64,000 nt of DNA from DATARN01 sp963851105 (GTDB lineage Bacteria > Actinomycetota > Acidimicrobiia > Acidimicrobiales > Palsa-688). Shown piece by piece: positions 6,739 through 13,921 of this stretch (the stretch's first letter is position 1; the number at the start of each line of letters is the position of its first letter). The stretch is from assembly GCA_963851105.1 (NCBI GenBank), contig CAWKNP010000004.1, positions 310,001-374,000 on the forward strand, in the 5' to 3' direction. The notes under the pieces are model-generated. The model saw nothing but the letters and a program-made list of their open reading frames with translations. It was not told where the DNA came from and ran no database searches. The translations under genes and the position numbers were made by a program.

Positions 6739-9177
6739 TTAGTAGCTTTGTCCGAACACGGTTGCGGTGATGGCGCCTGCGTTGTCGCTCAGGCAGGAGT
6801 CCGCATCATTGATTCTCAGGGTCAATACCCCACTCGCAGCCGCCGTGAATTGACCACCAGCACCGACGACGAAGGCAGCTTGCCCACCGATGCTGCCGAG
6901 CAGCGTCCCGTAGGGAACGGAGGTGAGAACCTTGCAACCCTGATAGATACCGGCGTCGACCGACGGCGAGTACCCGACCGGACCGACAAAGGAGACGTTG
7001 CGATGATCCACCGACCAGGAGCCACCTGAGTAGGCAATCGAGAACTGGCTTCCCTTGGTGAGGTTGATGGTCGTGCTCCTCCAGCCCCCGGTCGAGGTGA
7101 CGGCGATATTCGCCCCGATCGCCGGAGAGGGGGTCATCGCCACTCGTACGGTGCCTGCATTGTCGCCCAAGCAGGCATCGGCATCGTTGATCCGCAAGGC
7201 AAGCAGCCCGCTTGCGCCGGCGGTAAATGTTCCGCCGACGCCGACGACGAATGCGCTGTTTCCCGCGATGCTTCCGAGAAGGGTGCCGTAGGTCACTCCG
7301 CTGACAAACTTGCACCCTTGGTAGATGCCGGCGTCGACCGAGGGCGAGTACCCGCTCGGGCCGACACGGGGCAGATTTCTGTAGTCGACCGACCATGTGC
7401 CGCTCAGGTAGGAGATGGCGTATCTGCTTCCCGCGGTGACGCTCACCGACGTGCTTTGCCATCCGGCGGCAGAAGCGACGTCGAAATCACTGCTCGGCGT
7501 GGTCGCACAGACATAGAATGGTGAGCCAACCGGGACGTAAGCCGAGTTTCCGGAACCATTAGAGGACCTGACCCGGAAACAATTGAATGTCCCGGGCGAC
7601 AGTCCCGTCCAGAGATGGCTGCTGGTGTTGGCGGCCGTGAAATGGCTCACCTGGCCGTTGTTTACTTCGAAGCCGGTCTCGTTGTTCGAGTTGTCGGTCC
7701 AGCTCACCCGGATGCTGGTGGGGTCCACAGCGATGGCCGACGGGTTCCAGGGCGGCGCAGGCGTGGCTGGCGCCGACGGGCATAGACCGGTGCTGGTGGC
7801 GCAGTTGATGCTCGAAGACCAACCGTAGAACCCGTTGGCCTGTTGCCACAGCGATACCACCCACACCTTCGTCGGGTCGGAGGGATCACGGGAGGCGGTG
7901 CTAAAATCGCCCCACCGCTCGTCGCCTCCTCCTGCGTCGGTATTGGTGGCGGCACTTTGGACGATGTTCCAGTACCCCGGTCCGGTGACGTCGGCTTCCG
8001 GCATCGAGGTGGCGGTGGTGCGGCTGACGCCGGTGTACAGGTTGCCTGCCTGGTCGTAGGCGATGGAGGCCGCGGTCGTGTCCCCGCAGGTGCTGCAATC
8101 GTCGGCGTAGGTCTGGGAGACCAGTCTCGGGGGCGACGGGTTCAGGGTCATGAGCCCAATGCAGTCGTGCCCGTCGGCGCAGGTGGTGTTCACCTCGGCA
8201 CGGACGAGGCCTGCTCCGCCGAAGTTGGGATCGATCGAATAGACGGCTTCGTTCACCCGGGGATCGTTGAACTCAGTGGAAACGGTCCCCTGGGGAACAG
8301 TGGCCGCATGCGATGACGCAAAGGAATTGGTGCCGACAGTCGAGTCCACGAGCGTTACATTGTTGTTCGACGGTGTCCCCGAGATCGACAGGAGACGGAT
8401 CGGGCTCCCCTTGCCGTAGCTGGTGACCCAGTACGACGACGGCGCCGCGTCCTCGGGTGCAGCCGGCTTCCAGAGGGTGTTGGCGTCGGTCACCATCTTC
8501 ATGGCCGGATTTGCCTTTCCGGTTTGCACGTCGCCGAGTTGGTACACATAGAAGTTGCCGTCGGCGGCGGCATTCACGACCAGGGATCCGGAGCTGACGC
8601 CAACGGACGGCTGATCACCACCGTGGGGAACCTCATAGGTGTACCAGCCGTGCAGCGGATTGCTATCGTGGGAGACGGCAAAATGTATGTTGTTGTGACC
8701 GTTGTCCTCCCCCTCAACCTCCCAGCAGGAAACGACGAAGTGCCCGGTGGCACCGCCGTAGTAGAAGCCGCGAACGTCGACGCAGCCGTCGTACCCCGAA
8801 GTACTGGGTTGAATCCCTACGGCGGTGTTGCTGGACATGGACTGGATCTTGTTTCCAGCCTTATCATAAATGACGACCGCGTCGTTGACGGTCTCGACGA
8901 GGTAGGAGGGACCGGCGGAGACGGTCGGCTCACCGGGCGCCCAGCAGTATCCGTTGTTGGCTTCACACGCGGAAGCAGCCGGGAACTGGGAGTCGCGGGT
9001 CCGAGCCAAGGCTCGCGGCGGGTTCACTTGCGTGACCCGGCTCCGCTGGGCATCGTGATCGTCCCCTCGGCCAGGGGTGTCCTGCCCCCCACGGGTTGTC
9101 GTCGCCCCCGAGAACACCAATGCTCCGACGAGTGCTGCCGTCAGGAGTGGAAAATATGGACGCAACCGCGACTTCAT
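6739..9177 (-). CDS. Secreted protein with FN3 domain and two LecA/PA-IL-like repeats
   Basis: An 812-residue exported protein. The chosen ATG has AAGGGA 8 nt upstream and gives a signal peptide (MKSRLRPYFPLLTAALVGAL). Residues about 60-510 form a large all-beta ectodomain with several Cys and Trp. A fibronectin type III domain follows (SIRVSWTDNSNNETGFEV). The C-terminus holds two tandem repeats of about 120 residues, each with GW-x-S-T, GP-x-GYSPSVDAGIYQGCK, YGTLLGSI, F-VG-GG-F and LRINDAD-x-CL-x-DNAG. That pattern is the LecA (PA-IL)-like carbohydrate-binding fold. It may bind cell-surface or environmental glycans. Substrate and catalytic activity are unknown. Confidence 0.78.
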   Translation of the reverse strand: MKSRLRPYFPLLTAALVGALVFSGATTTRGGQDTPGRGDDHDAQRSRVTQVNPPRALARTRDSQFPAASACEANNGYCWAPGEPTVSAGPSYLVETVNDAVVIYDKAGNKIQSMSSNTAVGIQPSTSGYDGCVDVRGFYYGGATGHFVVSCWEVEGEDNGHNNIHFAVSHDSNPLHGWYTYEVPHGGDQPSVGVSSGSLVVNAAADGNFYVYQLGDVQTGKANPAMKMVTDANTLWKPAAPEDAAPSSYWVTSYGKGSPIRLLSISGTPSNNNVTLVDSTVGTNSFASSHAATVPQGTVSTEFNDPRVNEAVYSIDPNFGGAGLVRAEVNTTCADGHDCIGLMTLNPSPPRLVSQTYADDCSTCGDTTAASIAYDQAGNLYTGVSRTTATSMPEADVTGPGYWNIVQSAATNTDAGGGDERWGDFSTASRDPSDPTKVWVVSLWQQANGFYGWSSSINCATSTGLCPSAPATPAPPWNPSAIAVDPTSIRVSWTDNSNNETGFEVNNGQVSHFTAANTSSHLWTGLSPGTFNCFRVRSSNGSGNSAYVPVGSPFYVCATTPSSDFDVASAAGWQSTSVSVTAGSRYAISYLSGTWSVDYRNLPRVGPSGYSPSVDAGIYQGCKFVSGVTYGTLLGSIAGNSAFVVGVGGTFTAGASGLLALRINDADACLGDNAGTVRVAMTPSPAIGANIAVTSTGGWRSTTINLTKGSQFSIAYSGGSWSVDHRNVSFVGPVGYSPSVDAGIYQGCKVLTSVPYGTLLGSIGGQAAFVVGAGGQFTAAASGVLTLRINDADSCLSDNAGAITATVFGQSY

Positions 9178-9356
9178 CGTCAATTCCCTTCGTTGCCGGC
9201 GATTTCCGTTGCAATGGCAAGGATCGGCGGCGGTTGTCAAGCAAGAAATACGCCTGATTAGACGAAAATTGCCCCTCGCGGTGAGTGTCACATACGTCCG
9301 GATTGCGGTCAAGAGACAACTCGGCGTTTTGCATCAATCCGAGGGACCGAGACTAT

Positions 9357-9632
9357 TACTCCTCGAGAGTCGGACCGGGGCGGCGGATGGCCCACCGGAA
9401 TGCGGTGGGCGGGGGCGGCGGCACCGGCTCCGCCGACGGGTCCGACCCCATGCGGCGGTTGAGTGCGCCGATGCGGTCGAATTTTGCCAGCAGTCGTGCC
9501 GTTTGCTCGCCCGTGAGGATCAGTTCGTCGGTGCGGGCGTCTCGGGCAGGTTGGATGCCGAGCCGGTTCAGCGCGTGCCAGGCCGGGCAGACCCTCGGAG
9601 ACTTGTGCCAACGCAGCCAAGAACGTCGCTAA
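9357..9632 (-). pseudogene. Short coding remnant of unknown origin
   Basis: A minus-strand frame ending at TAA (9357-9359) reads SWLRWHKSPRVCPAWHALNR, then RTDELILTGEQTARLLAKFD and ALNRRMGSDPSAEPVPPPPP. It has good amino-acid composition and no start codon of its own, so it looks like the C-terminal end of a lost gene. I do not recognise the family. It lies back-to-back with another fragment on the opposite strand. Confidence 0.35.
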
Positions 9633-9637
9633 ATACC

Positions 9638-9818
9638 AGGTGCCCAACCGGCGCAAGGCGGCGGCGCCTACAGCCTCATCGCCACTGTGGCGGCGAGCGT
9701 CACGACCTACCCCGACAGCGGCCAACCCTCGGGAACCACCTCGACCTACGTGATCGCGGCCGTGTCGACCGTCGCCGAGGGCCCCGCCAGCCAACCGGTA
9801 ACGGCAACCGCGCCCTGA
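9638..9818 (+). pseudogene. Fragment of an FN3-containing protein (C-terminal end)
   Basis: The plus-strand frame that ends at TGA 9816-9818 reads GGAYSLIATVAASVTTYPDS, then TSTYVIAAVSTVAEGPASQP and VTATAP. The Y-x-V-x-AV-x-x-x-x-EG-x-x-S pattern is the last two strands of a fibronectin type III domain. The rest of the gene is missing upstream. It lies immediately before the displaced tRNA terminator, inside the mosaic island. Confidence 0.5.
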
Positions 9819-9991
9819 GGTTGATCCACCCGTGTCAGGGGTCTCAGTCAGCCTTGGGCGTCGACGCTGCCGGAAGGCGTGATTGGGTCATCCGGAGGCG
9901 AGATCCCGGATCGGCCACCCGCTCGACACGGGTGTGCGACGGAAAAGATAGGGGAGGTTGAAAGGACTCCTCGTGCAAGGCATGGAAAACT

Positions 9992-10017
9992 AAAACCCCG
10001 CCTGAAGGCGGGGTTTT
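9992..10017 (-). terminator. Intrinsic terminator, originally downstream of tRNA-fMet
   Basis: AAAACCCCGCC-TGAA-GGCGGGGTTTT is a perfect 11-bp inverted repeat (7 bp of it GC) with A and T runs on both sides. It lies 22 bases past a displaced 3' half of tRNA-fMet (10039-10083) in transcription order. The intact tRNA at 17180 lacks such a hairpin right after its 3' end, suggesting that insertion separated the gene from its terminator. Confidence 0.8.
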
Positions 10018-10038
10018 ATCAGCCGAAAACGTGTTTCG

Positions 10039-10083
10039 TGGTGGCGGAGGCTGGATTTGAACCAGCGACCTTCGGGTTATGAG
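10039..10083 (-). repeat. Displaced 3' half of tRNA-fMet (att-like core B)
   Basis: Forty-five bases match 17180-17224, running from the CCA end through the T-arm to the anticodon loop, with one substitution (tRNA position 67, C to U). The last 35 bases (10049-10083) are identical. The match stops right at the anticodon region, the usual crossover zone of tRNA-targeting integrases. With the intact gene at 17180 it forms a direct repeat around about 7.1 kb. Confidence 0.8.
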
Positions 10084-10213
10084 ATTGCCTGCCCTGACTT
10101 CGTGTTGTCTGCGCTCGTGTGAGCTGGTGAGCTCCGATGCAGGTCAGCGATCATTTCGATCAGGACGCCTTGTGCGCGCGTGAGCGTCAATGCATTCTCG
10201 GAACTCCGTGGTG

Positions 10214-10235
10214 CACTGACAACTCCGCTGACAAG
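10214..10235. repeat. Phased CTGACAA repeats near left end of the 10.08-12.10 kb segment
   Basis: CTGACAA occurs at 10216-10222 and 10228-10234, 12 bases apart, within the gene-free stretch 10084-10363. Four more copies in mixed orientation lie at 11997-12039, near the other end of the same segment, which supports treating 10084-12084 as one element. Otherwise I see nothing in 10084-10363. Confidence 0.45.
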
Positions 10236-10363
10236 CATGTCGCCTGCGACCGCGGCTCACACGTCCTCTTAACGGCTGTCGCCCGGATGTTGTTGTGATG
10301 TCGTCGGCGTCGAGGCATAGCTACGACGTTGTCCCAGTCCCGTATTCGCTGTCGGTGACGTGG

Positions 10364-10711
10364 TCACCCCAGGTCGGCGGTCCCCTGCGTGACAGAGATG
10401 TGGGTCATGAAATGGTCGTTCGTCGCGCCGTGCCAGTGCTCGTCACCGTGGGGCGTGTGGTGCGTTTCGCCGGGCCGGAGCTCGACGACCTCCTCACCGT
10501 GTGCTTGTACGAGTCCGCGGCCCTCGGTGACGTACAGCGTCTGGCCACCGTCGTGGGAATGCCACGCCGTACGCGCACCGGGGGTGAAGTGCACGGCACC
10601 GATGTTCAGCTGGGAGCCGTCGCGCGGTTGAACGATCGGGTCGATCCAGACGTCGCCGGTGAACCAGTCGACGGGGCCCTTCACAGTCGGCGGCTTCGGC
10701 TCGATTCCCAT
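10364..10711 (-). CDS. Cupin-domain protein with frameshifted C-terminus
   Basis: A 115-residue single cupin: VHFTPGARTAWHSHDGGQTL holds the HxH metal ligands, LYVTEGRGLVQAHGEEV follows, and the second motif is PGETHHTPHGDEHWHGA. It resembles the small cupins often annotated near carboxymuconolactone decarboxylase-like genes. The frame ends SVTQGTADLG, but a +1 reading from about 10380 gives TWGDHVTDSEYGTG, the conserved tail of these proteins, ending at 10321. A frameshift has therefore replaced the last 15 or so residues, and activity is uncertain. The downstream position of an SDR remnant suggests a former redox operon. Confidence 0.7.
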   Translation of the reverse strand: MGIEPKPPTVKGPVDWFTGDVWIDPIVQPRDGSQLNIGAVHFTPGARTAWHSHDGGQTLYVTEGRGLVQAHGEEVVELRPGETHHTPHGDEHWHGATNDHFMTHISVTQGTADLG

Positions 10712-10728
10712 GCGGGTGGCTCCTACTC

Positions 10729-11240
10729 TCAGAGGGACAGCTGCACACGTCCTGCCCGAATGGCGATGACACCACCGTCGATGAGCAGATCGCTGCCGGT
10801 GATGAACGCGCCGTCGGGTCCGAGCAGGAGCGCGGCGGCGTTGGCGATCTCGTCCACGGTCCCGACCCTTCCCGCGGCGGATTGCTCGATCATTGTTCGG
10901 TATCCCTGGGCGGCGGGGCCGCTCATCTCGTCGCGGGCGAGTGGCGTGAGGATTATGCCGGGGCTCATCGAGTTCAGTCGGGCGCCGCGGTCGCCCCAGC
11001 GGACCGCCTCGGCTTGGACGCGTAAGTGGTTGGCGCGCTTGGCGATGGCGTAGGCGGCTCCGGAGGTCGGGACGGCGTCGGCGGAGAGGAAGGGCAGCTG
11101 CAGCAGCTCGTCGGCCCGTGTCTGTGCGAGCGCGACATCCGTCTCCGGCGGCAGCGCGGGGATCATGTTGCCAGCCATACTCGAGATCACAAGGCCCGCG
11201 CTACTGGGCGCGATCACCGCCCCGAACTCCTCGAGGTCTC
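10729..11240 (-). pseudogene. Short-chain dehydrogenase/reductase, 5'-truncated
   Basis: The frame covers only the second half of a classical SDR: LEEFGAVIAPSSAGLVISSM, the catalytic YAIAKRANHL (YxxxK), RLNSMSPGIILTPLARDEM and the end GSDLLIDGGVIA. The N-terminal Rossmann TGxxxGIG segment, about 90 residues, is missing. At about 11240 the sequence switches directly into a divergent aldo/keto reductase fragment, so the truncation came from a recombination joint. Confidence 0.75.
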
Positions 11241-11926
11241 CCGCATGGGGCTCGGGATGATGGGCATGTCTGCCGCGTACGGGCGACGGCAGTGACGACG
11301 GCAAGTCGATCCGGACGATCCACCGGGCGCTCGACCTCGGCGTCACCTTCATCGACACCGCCGAGGTCTGCGGGCCTCACACCAACGAACAGCTGGTCGG
11401 TCGAGCACTCAAGGGGCGGCGAGACGAGGTCGTCATCGGCACCAAGTTCGGGTTCATGTCCAACACCGGCCGCAGTGGGCTGGACAGCAGCGCAGAGAAC
11501 GTCCGCATCGCGGTCGAAGGCTCGCTCAAACGGCTCGGCACCGACTACATCGACCTGTACTACCAGCACCGCGTCGACCCCGACACGGCGATCGAGGAGA
11601 CCGTCGGCGCCATGGCCAAGCTCGTGGCGCAGGGCAAGGTGCGTCATCTCGGGCTGTCCGAGGAGGGCCCGACGACCATCCGGCGAGCGAACGCTGTGCA
11701 TCCGATCACTGCGTTGCAGTCGGAGTACTCGCTATGGACCCGCGACCCCGAAGACGGCGTCGTGGCGGCCGACGACGCGCGGACAGAGATCGACGACGCC
11801 TATCACGCCAAGTACGACAGCTACGGCGCCGGCGTTGTCGGCAGCGTCGTAGGCCCTGACGCACACCGCGTCACCATCCGACTCCTCGACTCGTCGGGTC
11901 CACAACCCGCAGGTCAGCCTCGCTGA
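11241..11926 (+). pseudogene. Aldo/keto reductase fragment joined to a DUF2255-like C-terminus
   Basis: From 11244 the plus strand reads MGLGMMGMSAAYG, the AKR N-terminal strand, then after a frameshift near 11280 KSIRTIHRALDLGVTFIDTA and DEVVIGTKFGFM. It goes on through RLGTDYIDLYYQHRVDP and AKLVAQGKVRHLGLSE to EYSLWTRDPEDGVV. At about 11757 it changes family in the same frame to DDARTEIDDAYHAKYDSYGA and VVGSVVGPDAHRVTIRL, the tail of DUF2255 proteins. A further stretch after the stop (SLADDPDVIVMQVLTRWNVA) looks like yet another fragment. The product is probably non-functional. Confidence 0.7.
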
Positions 11927-11996
11927 CGACCCCGATGTCATCGTGATGCAGGTGCTCACCCGCTGGAACGTGGCGAGCCATTAGAGCACGCCCCAC

Positions 11997-12040
11997 TTGT
12001 CAGCGTGTTGTCATCGCTCCGCTGACAATCCGCTGACAAC
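11997..12040. repeat. Four phased CTGACAA/TTGTCAG sites left of scar C
   Basis: TTGTCAG (11997), TTGTCAT (12008), CTGACAA (12022) and CTGACAA (12033) form two inverted pairs, each with 11-bp spacing. The same heptamer occurs at 10216 and 10228, near the opposite end of this 2-kb segment. The layout is typical of integrase arm-type or excisionase-like binding arrays; the role is inferred. Confidence 0.5.
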
Positions 12041-12047
12041 GCGAAGC

Positions 12048-12068
12048 GGCCCTCCCGATGGGAGGGCC
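12048..12068. terminator. Strong hairpin at scar C
   Basis: GGCCCTCCC-GAT-GGGAGGGCC is a perfect 9-bp stem with a 3-base loop, 16 bases left of a tRNA remnant. Scars A and B also carry a hairpin next to the tRNA core. A T run is lacking, so termination is plausible but not certain. Confidence 0.5.
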
Positions 12069-12084
12069 TCTGACCAGCAATTCA

Positions 12085-12097
12085 TGGTGGCGGGGGC
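12085..12097 (-). repeat. tRNA-fMet 3'-end remnant (att-like core C)
   Basis: TGGTGGCGGGGGC equals 17180-17192, the reverse complement of the last 13 bases of the initiator tRNA. The match ends at 12098. It separates segments with CTGACAA-type repeats (left) and TCGAGAA-type repeats (right), so it is a likely element junction. Confidence 0.5.
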
Positions 12098-12190
12098 ACG
12101 CGGTGAACGACCGACCATCATGTTGCAGTCGCCAAGGACCCGCTGGGTGCAGCCCATGCCCAGAACATCTGCCCAACCCCGTGACAACCC

Positions 12191-12225
12191 TCTCGACGTT
12201 TCTCCGTCGAGAAACCATCGAGAAA
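12191..12225. repeat. Phased TCGAGAA repeats right of scar C
   Basis: TCTCGAC (12191, inverted), GTCGAGAAACC (12206) and ATCGAGAAA (12217, 11 bases on) lie 94-128 bases right of the tRNA remnant. The preceding GTGACAACCC is also seen before the equivalent repeats at 3648-3667. Positions 11927-12238 contain no gene. Confidence 0.45.
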
Positions 12226-12238
12226 GGAAACGGCTGGA

Positions 12239-13879
12239 TCACTTATTCGTGCGGCGAACCAACCAGTGATCTGAGAAGATGTCCGATTGTTGGGCGATGC
12301 CGCCCTCGACCGTCGGTGCGGTGTCCCGCAGGTCCGTCCAGGTCGCGAAGACGGTGACCCCGTTGCTGAACACCTGGTTGTAGTCGCCGGCGTAGCAGCC
12401 CGTTTGCACCGCGGGCAAGAACTGCCAGGGCACGGTCGACAAAGCCCGCTCCCCGCTGTCGAGGAGCACCGGATCGGAGAACCCGCCGCGAGATCGGGCG
12501 CGGGTATCCGGATTCGCCGCCAAGCTCAGGTCGGCCCTATCTGTCCGAATGAGGTCGGGACCACCACCGGGGTCGACGACACGCTCATACCAGATGGCGT
12601 GCAGGCCGTAGTCGTCGGACGTCAGCGCCGGTTGAAACCGGTCAGCCATATGAGCCGTCGACAAGGGGCCGCTGATCACCTGCGGATGACTCCAGGTAAC
12701 CCCGCCGTCGATGGAATAGGAGAGGCTGATGCGCGTGGCATTTTCAAATCCGCCCCCGAGGCCCGCCGGCCGGTCGCTCCACGCCACGTAGAGCACACCG
12801 TCAGGGCCGAGGGTCGGTTGGGGAATCGGTGCGTTCCGGCCATTGAGTCCGGGCGCAGTCTCGATAACCTGCTGGCCGCAATTCGGGTCGACGAGATCGC
12901 CGTTGCCGTGAATACTGGCAATCGTTGTCCGCCCCAGGATGGTCGCCGTCGGCACTCCGACCACGACCACCTCTTGGCGACCGCTGGCGACTGTTGGGTC
13001 GACGAAGGGGTCGTTGGCGCAGGCGGCGTGGTCGATGTCGTTAAAGAACACGTATAGCCGATCGCCGTCGGGCACCGGGCTGGCACCCGGCACGATGGGT
13101 TCGCACAGAGTGGACTCTGTCAGTTGCGTCGACCGCCAAGTGAGTCCGTCAGTAGAGTCAAGCAGTACGATCGGACCCTGGATAAGTCCTGGTGAATGGC
13201 CGTATTGGGTATAGGTGATGTAGAAATGCCGCCGGCCCAGTCCATCGCGCCCCACCGCGAGCAACTCCTTGTCCGTCAGGTTCAAGAAGCCGGGAGCCGC
13301 GACGACGGGGTTTGACACGAGTTGGAACGTATCGCTGTGCACAGGCATTTCATAGAAGGCCAGCTTGTAGATCGGTGGATCGACCGTGCCATCGCTGGCG
13401 ATGGACGTCAGCCACACATTGCCTTCTTCGTCCACAGCCAGGCTCGGGTCGCTCTCGGGCTGCACCGTGGGTGTCGCGGGAACGCTGCCCATGTCCGTCC
13501 ATGTGCTTCCGCCATCGTGCGACACCGAGTAGCCCATGCGCGATCGGGGGTTGCTGGCCGCCCCGTAGTTGTCGTTGAATGCGGTCACCACCTTCTGGTG
13601 GAACGCCACCACTGACGGCTCGCTCTGGTCGAGCTGGAAGTCATAGAAGATCCTGCTGTCGCTCCCAGTGCAGTTGACCTTGAAGTTCCCGGTCGGGCTG
13701 CGTTCCGCGCGGCACCTCTGTGGATACGGGGGCGGAGTTGGTGATGCCGCCTGGCTCTTGGCCGGCGGTCCAGGAGGGCGAACGGAAGCGGCGTAGCCCG
13801 CCACGGGCCATCTCGCGGTGGTCGCCAGTAGGAAGGCCAAGGTGACGATGATCACCGCGAACGTGGGTTTCCGGAACAT
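12239..13879 (-). CDS. Secreted BNR/Asp-box (sialidase-like) beta-propeller protein
   Basis: About 546 residues with a signal peptide (FAVIIVTLAFLLATTARWPV) and a Pro-rich linker, then a beta-propeller with several Asp-box-like S-x-D-x-G-x-TW motifs: SVSHDGGSTWTDMG, DSTDGLTWRST and SYSIDGGVTWSHPQV. Cys pairs are present (PQRCRAERS, FKVNCTGSDS). Two ATGs stand in tandem; the second, 6 nt after GGGAGG, is chosen. Asp-box propellers occur in sialidases but also in many binding proteins, and I do not see a full sialidase Arg triad, so an enzymatic role is unproven. It lies 42 bases downstream of the S41 protease gene and is probably co-transcribed. Confidence 0.75.
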   Translation of the reverse strand: MFRKPTFAVIIVTLAFLLATTARWPVAGYAASVRPPGPPAKSQAASPTPPPYPQRCRAERSPTGNFKVNCTGSDSRIFYDFQLDQSEPSVVAFHQKVVTAFNDNYGAASNPRSRMGYSVSHDGGSTWTDMGSVPATPTVQPESDPSLAVDEEGNVWLTSIASDGTVDPPIYKLAFYEMPVHSDTFQLVSNPVVAAPGFLNLTDKELLAVGRDGLGRRHFYITYTQYGHSPGLIQGPIVLLDSTDGLTWRSTQLTESTLCEPIVPGASPVPDGDRLYVFFNDIDHAACANDPFVDPTVASGRQEVVVVGVPTATILGRTTIASIHGNGDLVDPNCGQQVIETAPGLNGRNAPIPQPTLGPDGVLYVAWSDRPAGLGGGFENATRISLSYSIDGGVTWSHPQVISGPLSTAHMADRFQPALTSDDYGLHAIWYERVVDPGGGPDLIRTDRADLSLAANPDTRARSRGGFSDPVLLDSGERALSTVPWQFLPAVQTGCYAGDYNQVFSNGVTVFATWTDLRDTAPTVEGGIAQQSDIFSDHWLVRRTNK

Positions 13880-13921
13880 CATCTGCCTCCCTCTGACCAA
13901 TGTGTAGGGGACTCGGGGTTC

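Noticed and set aside
9309..9794. A 161-residue minus-strand frame near the FN3 fragment
   Set aside because: Composition is Arg/His/Pro noise; a different frame on the same strand (9357-9632) gives a better protein-like reading.
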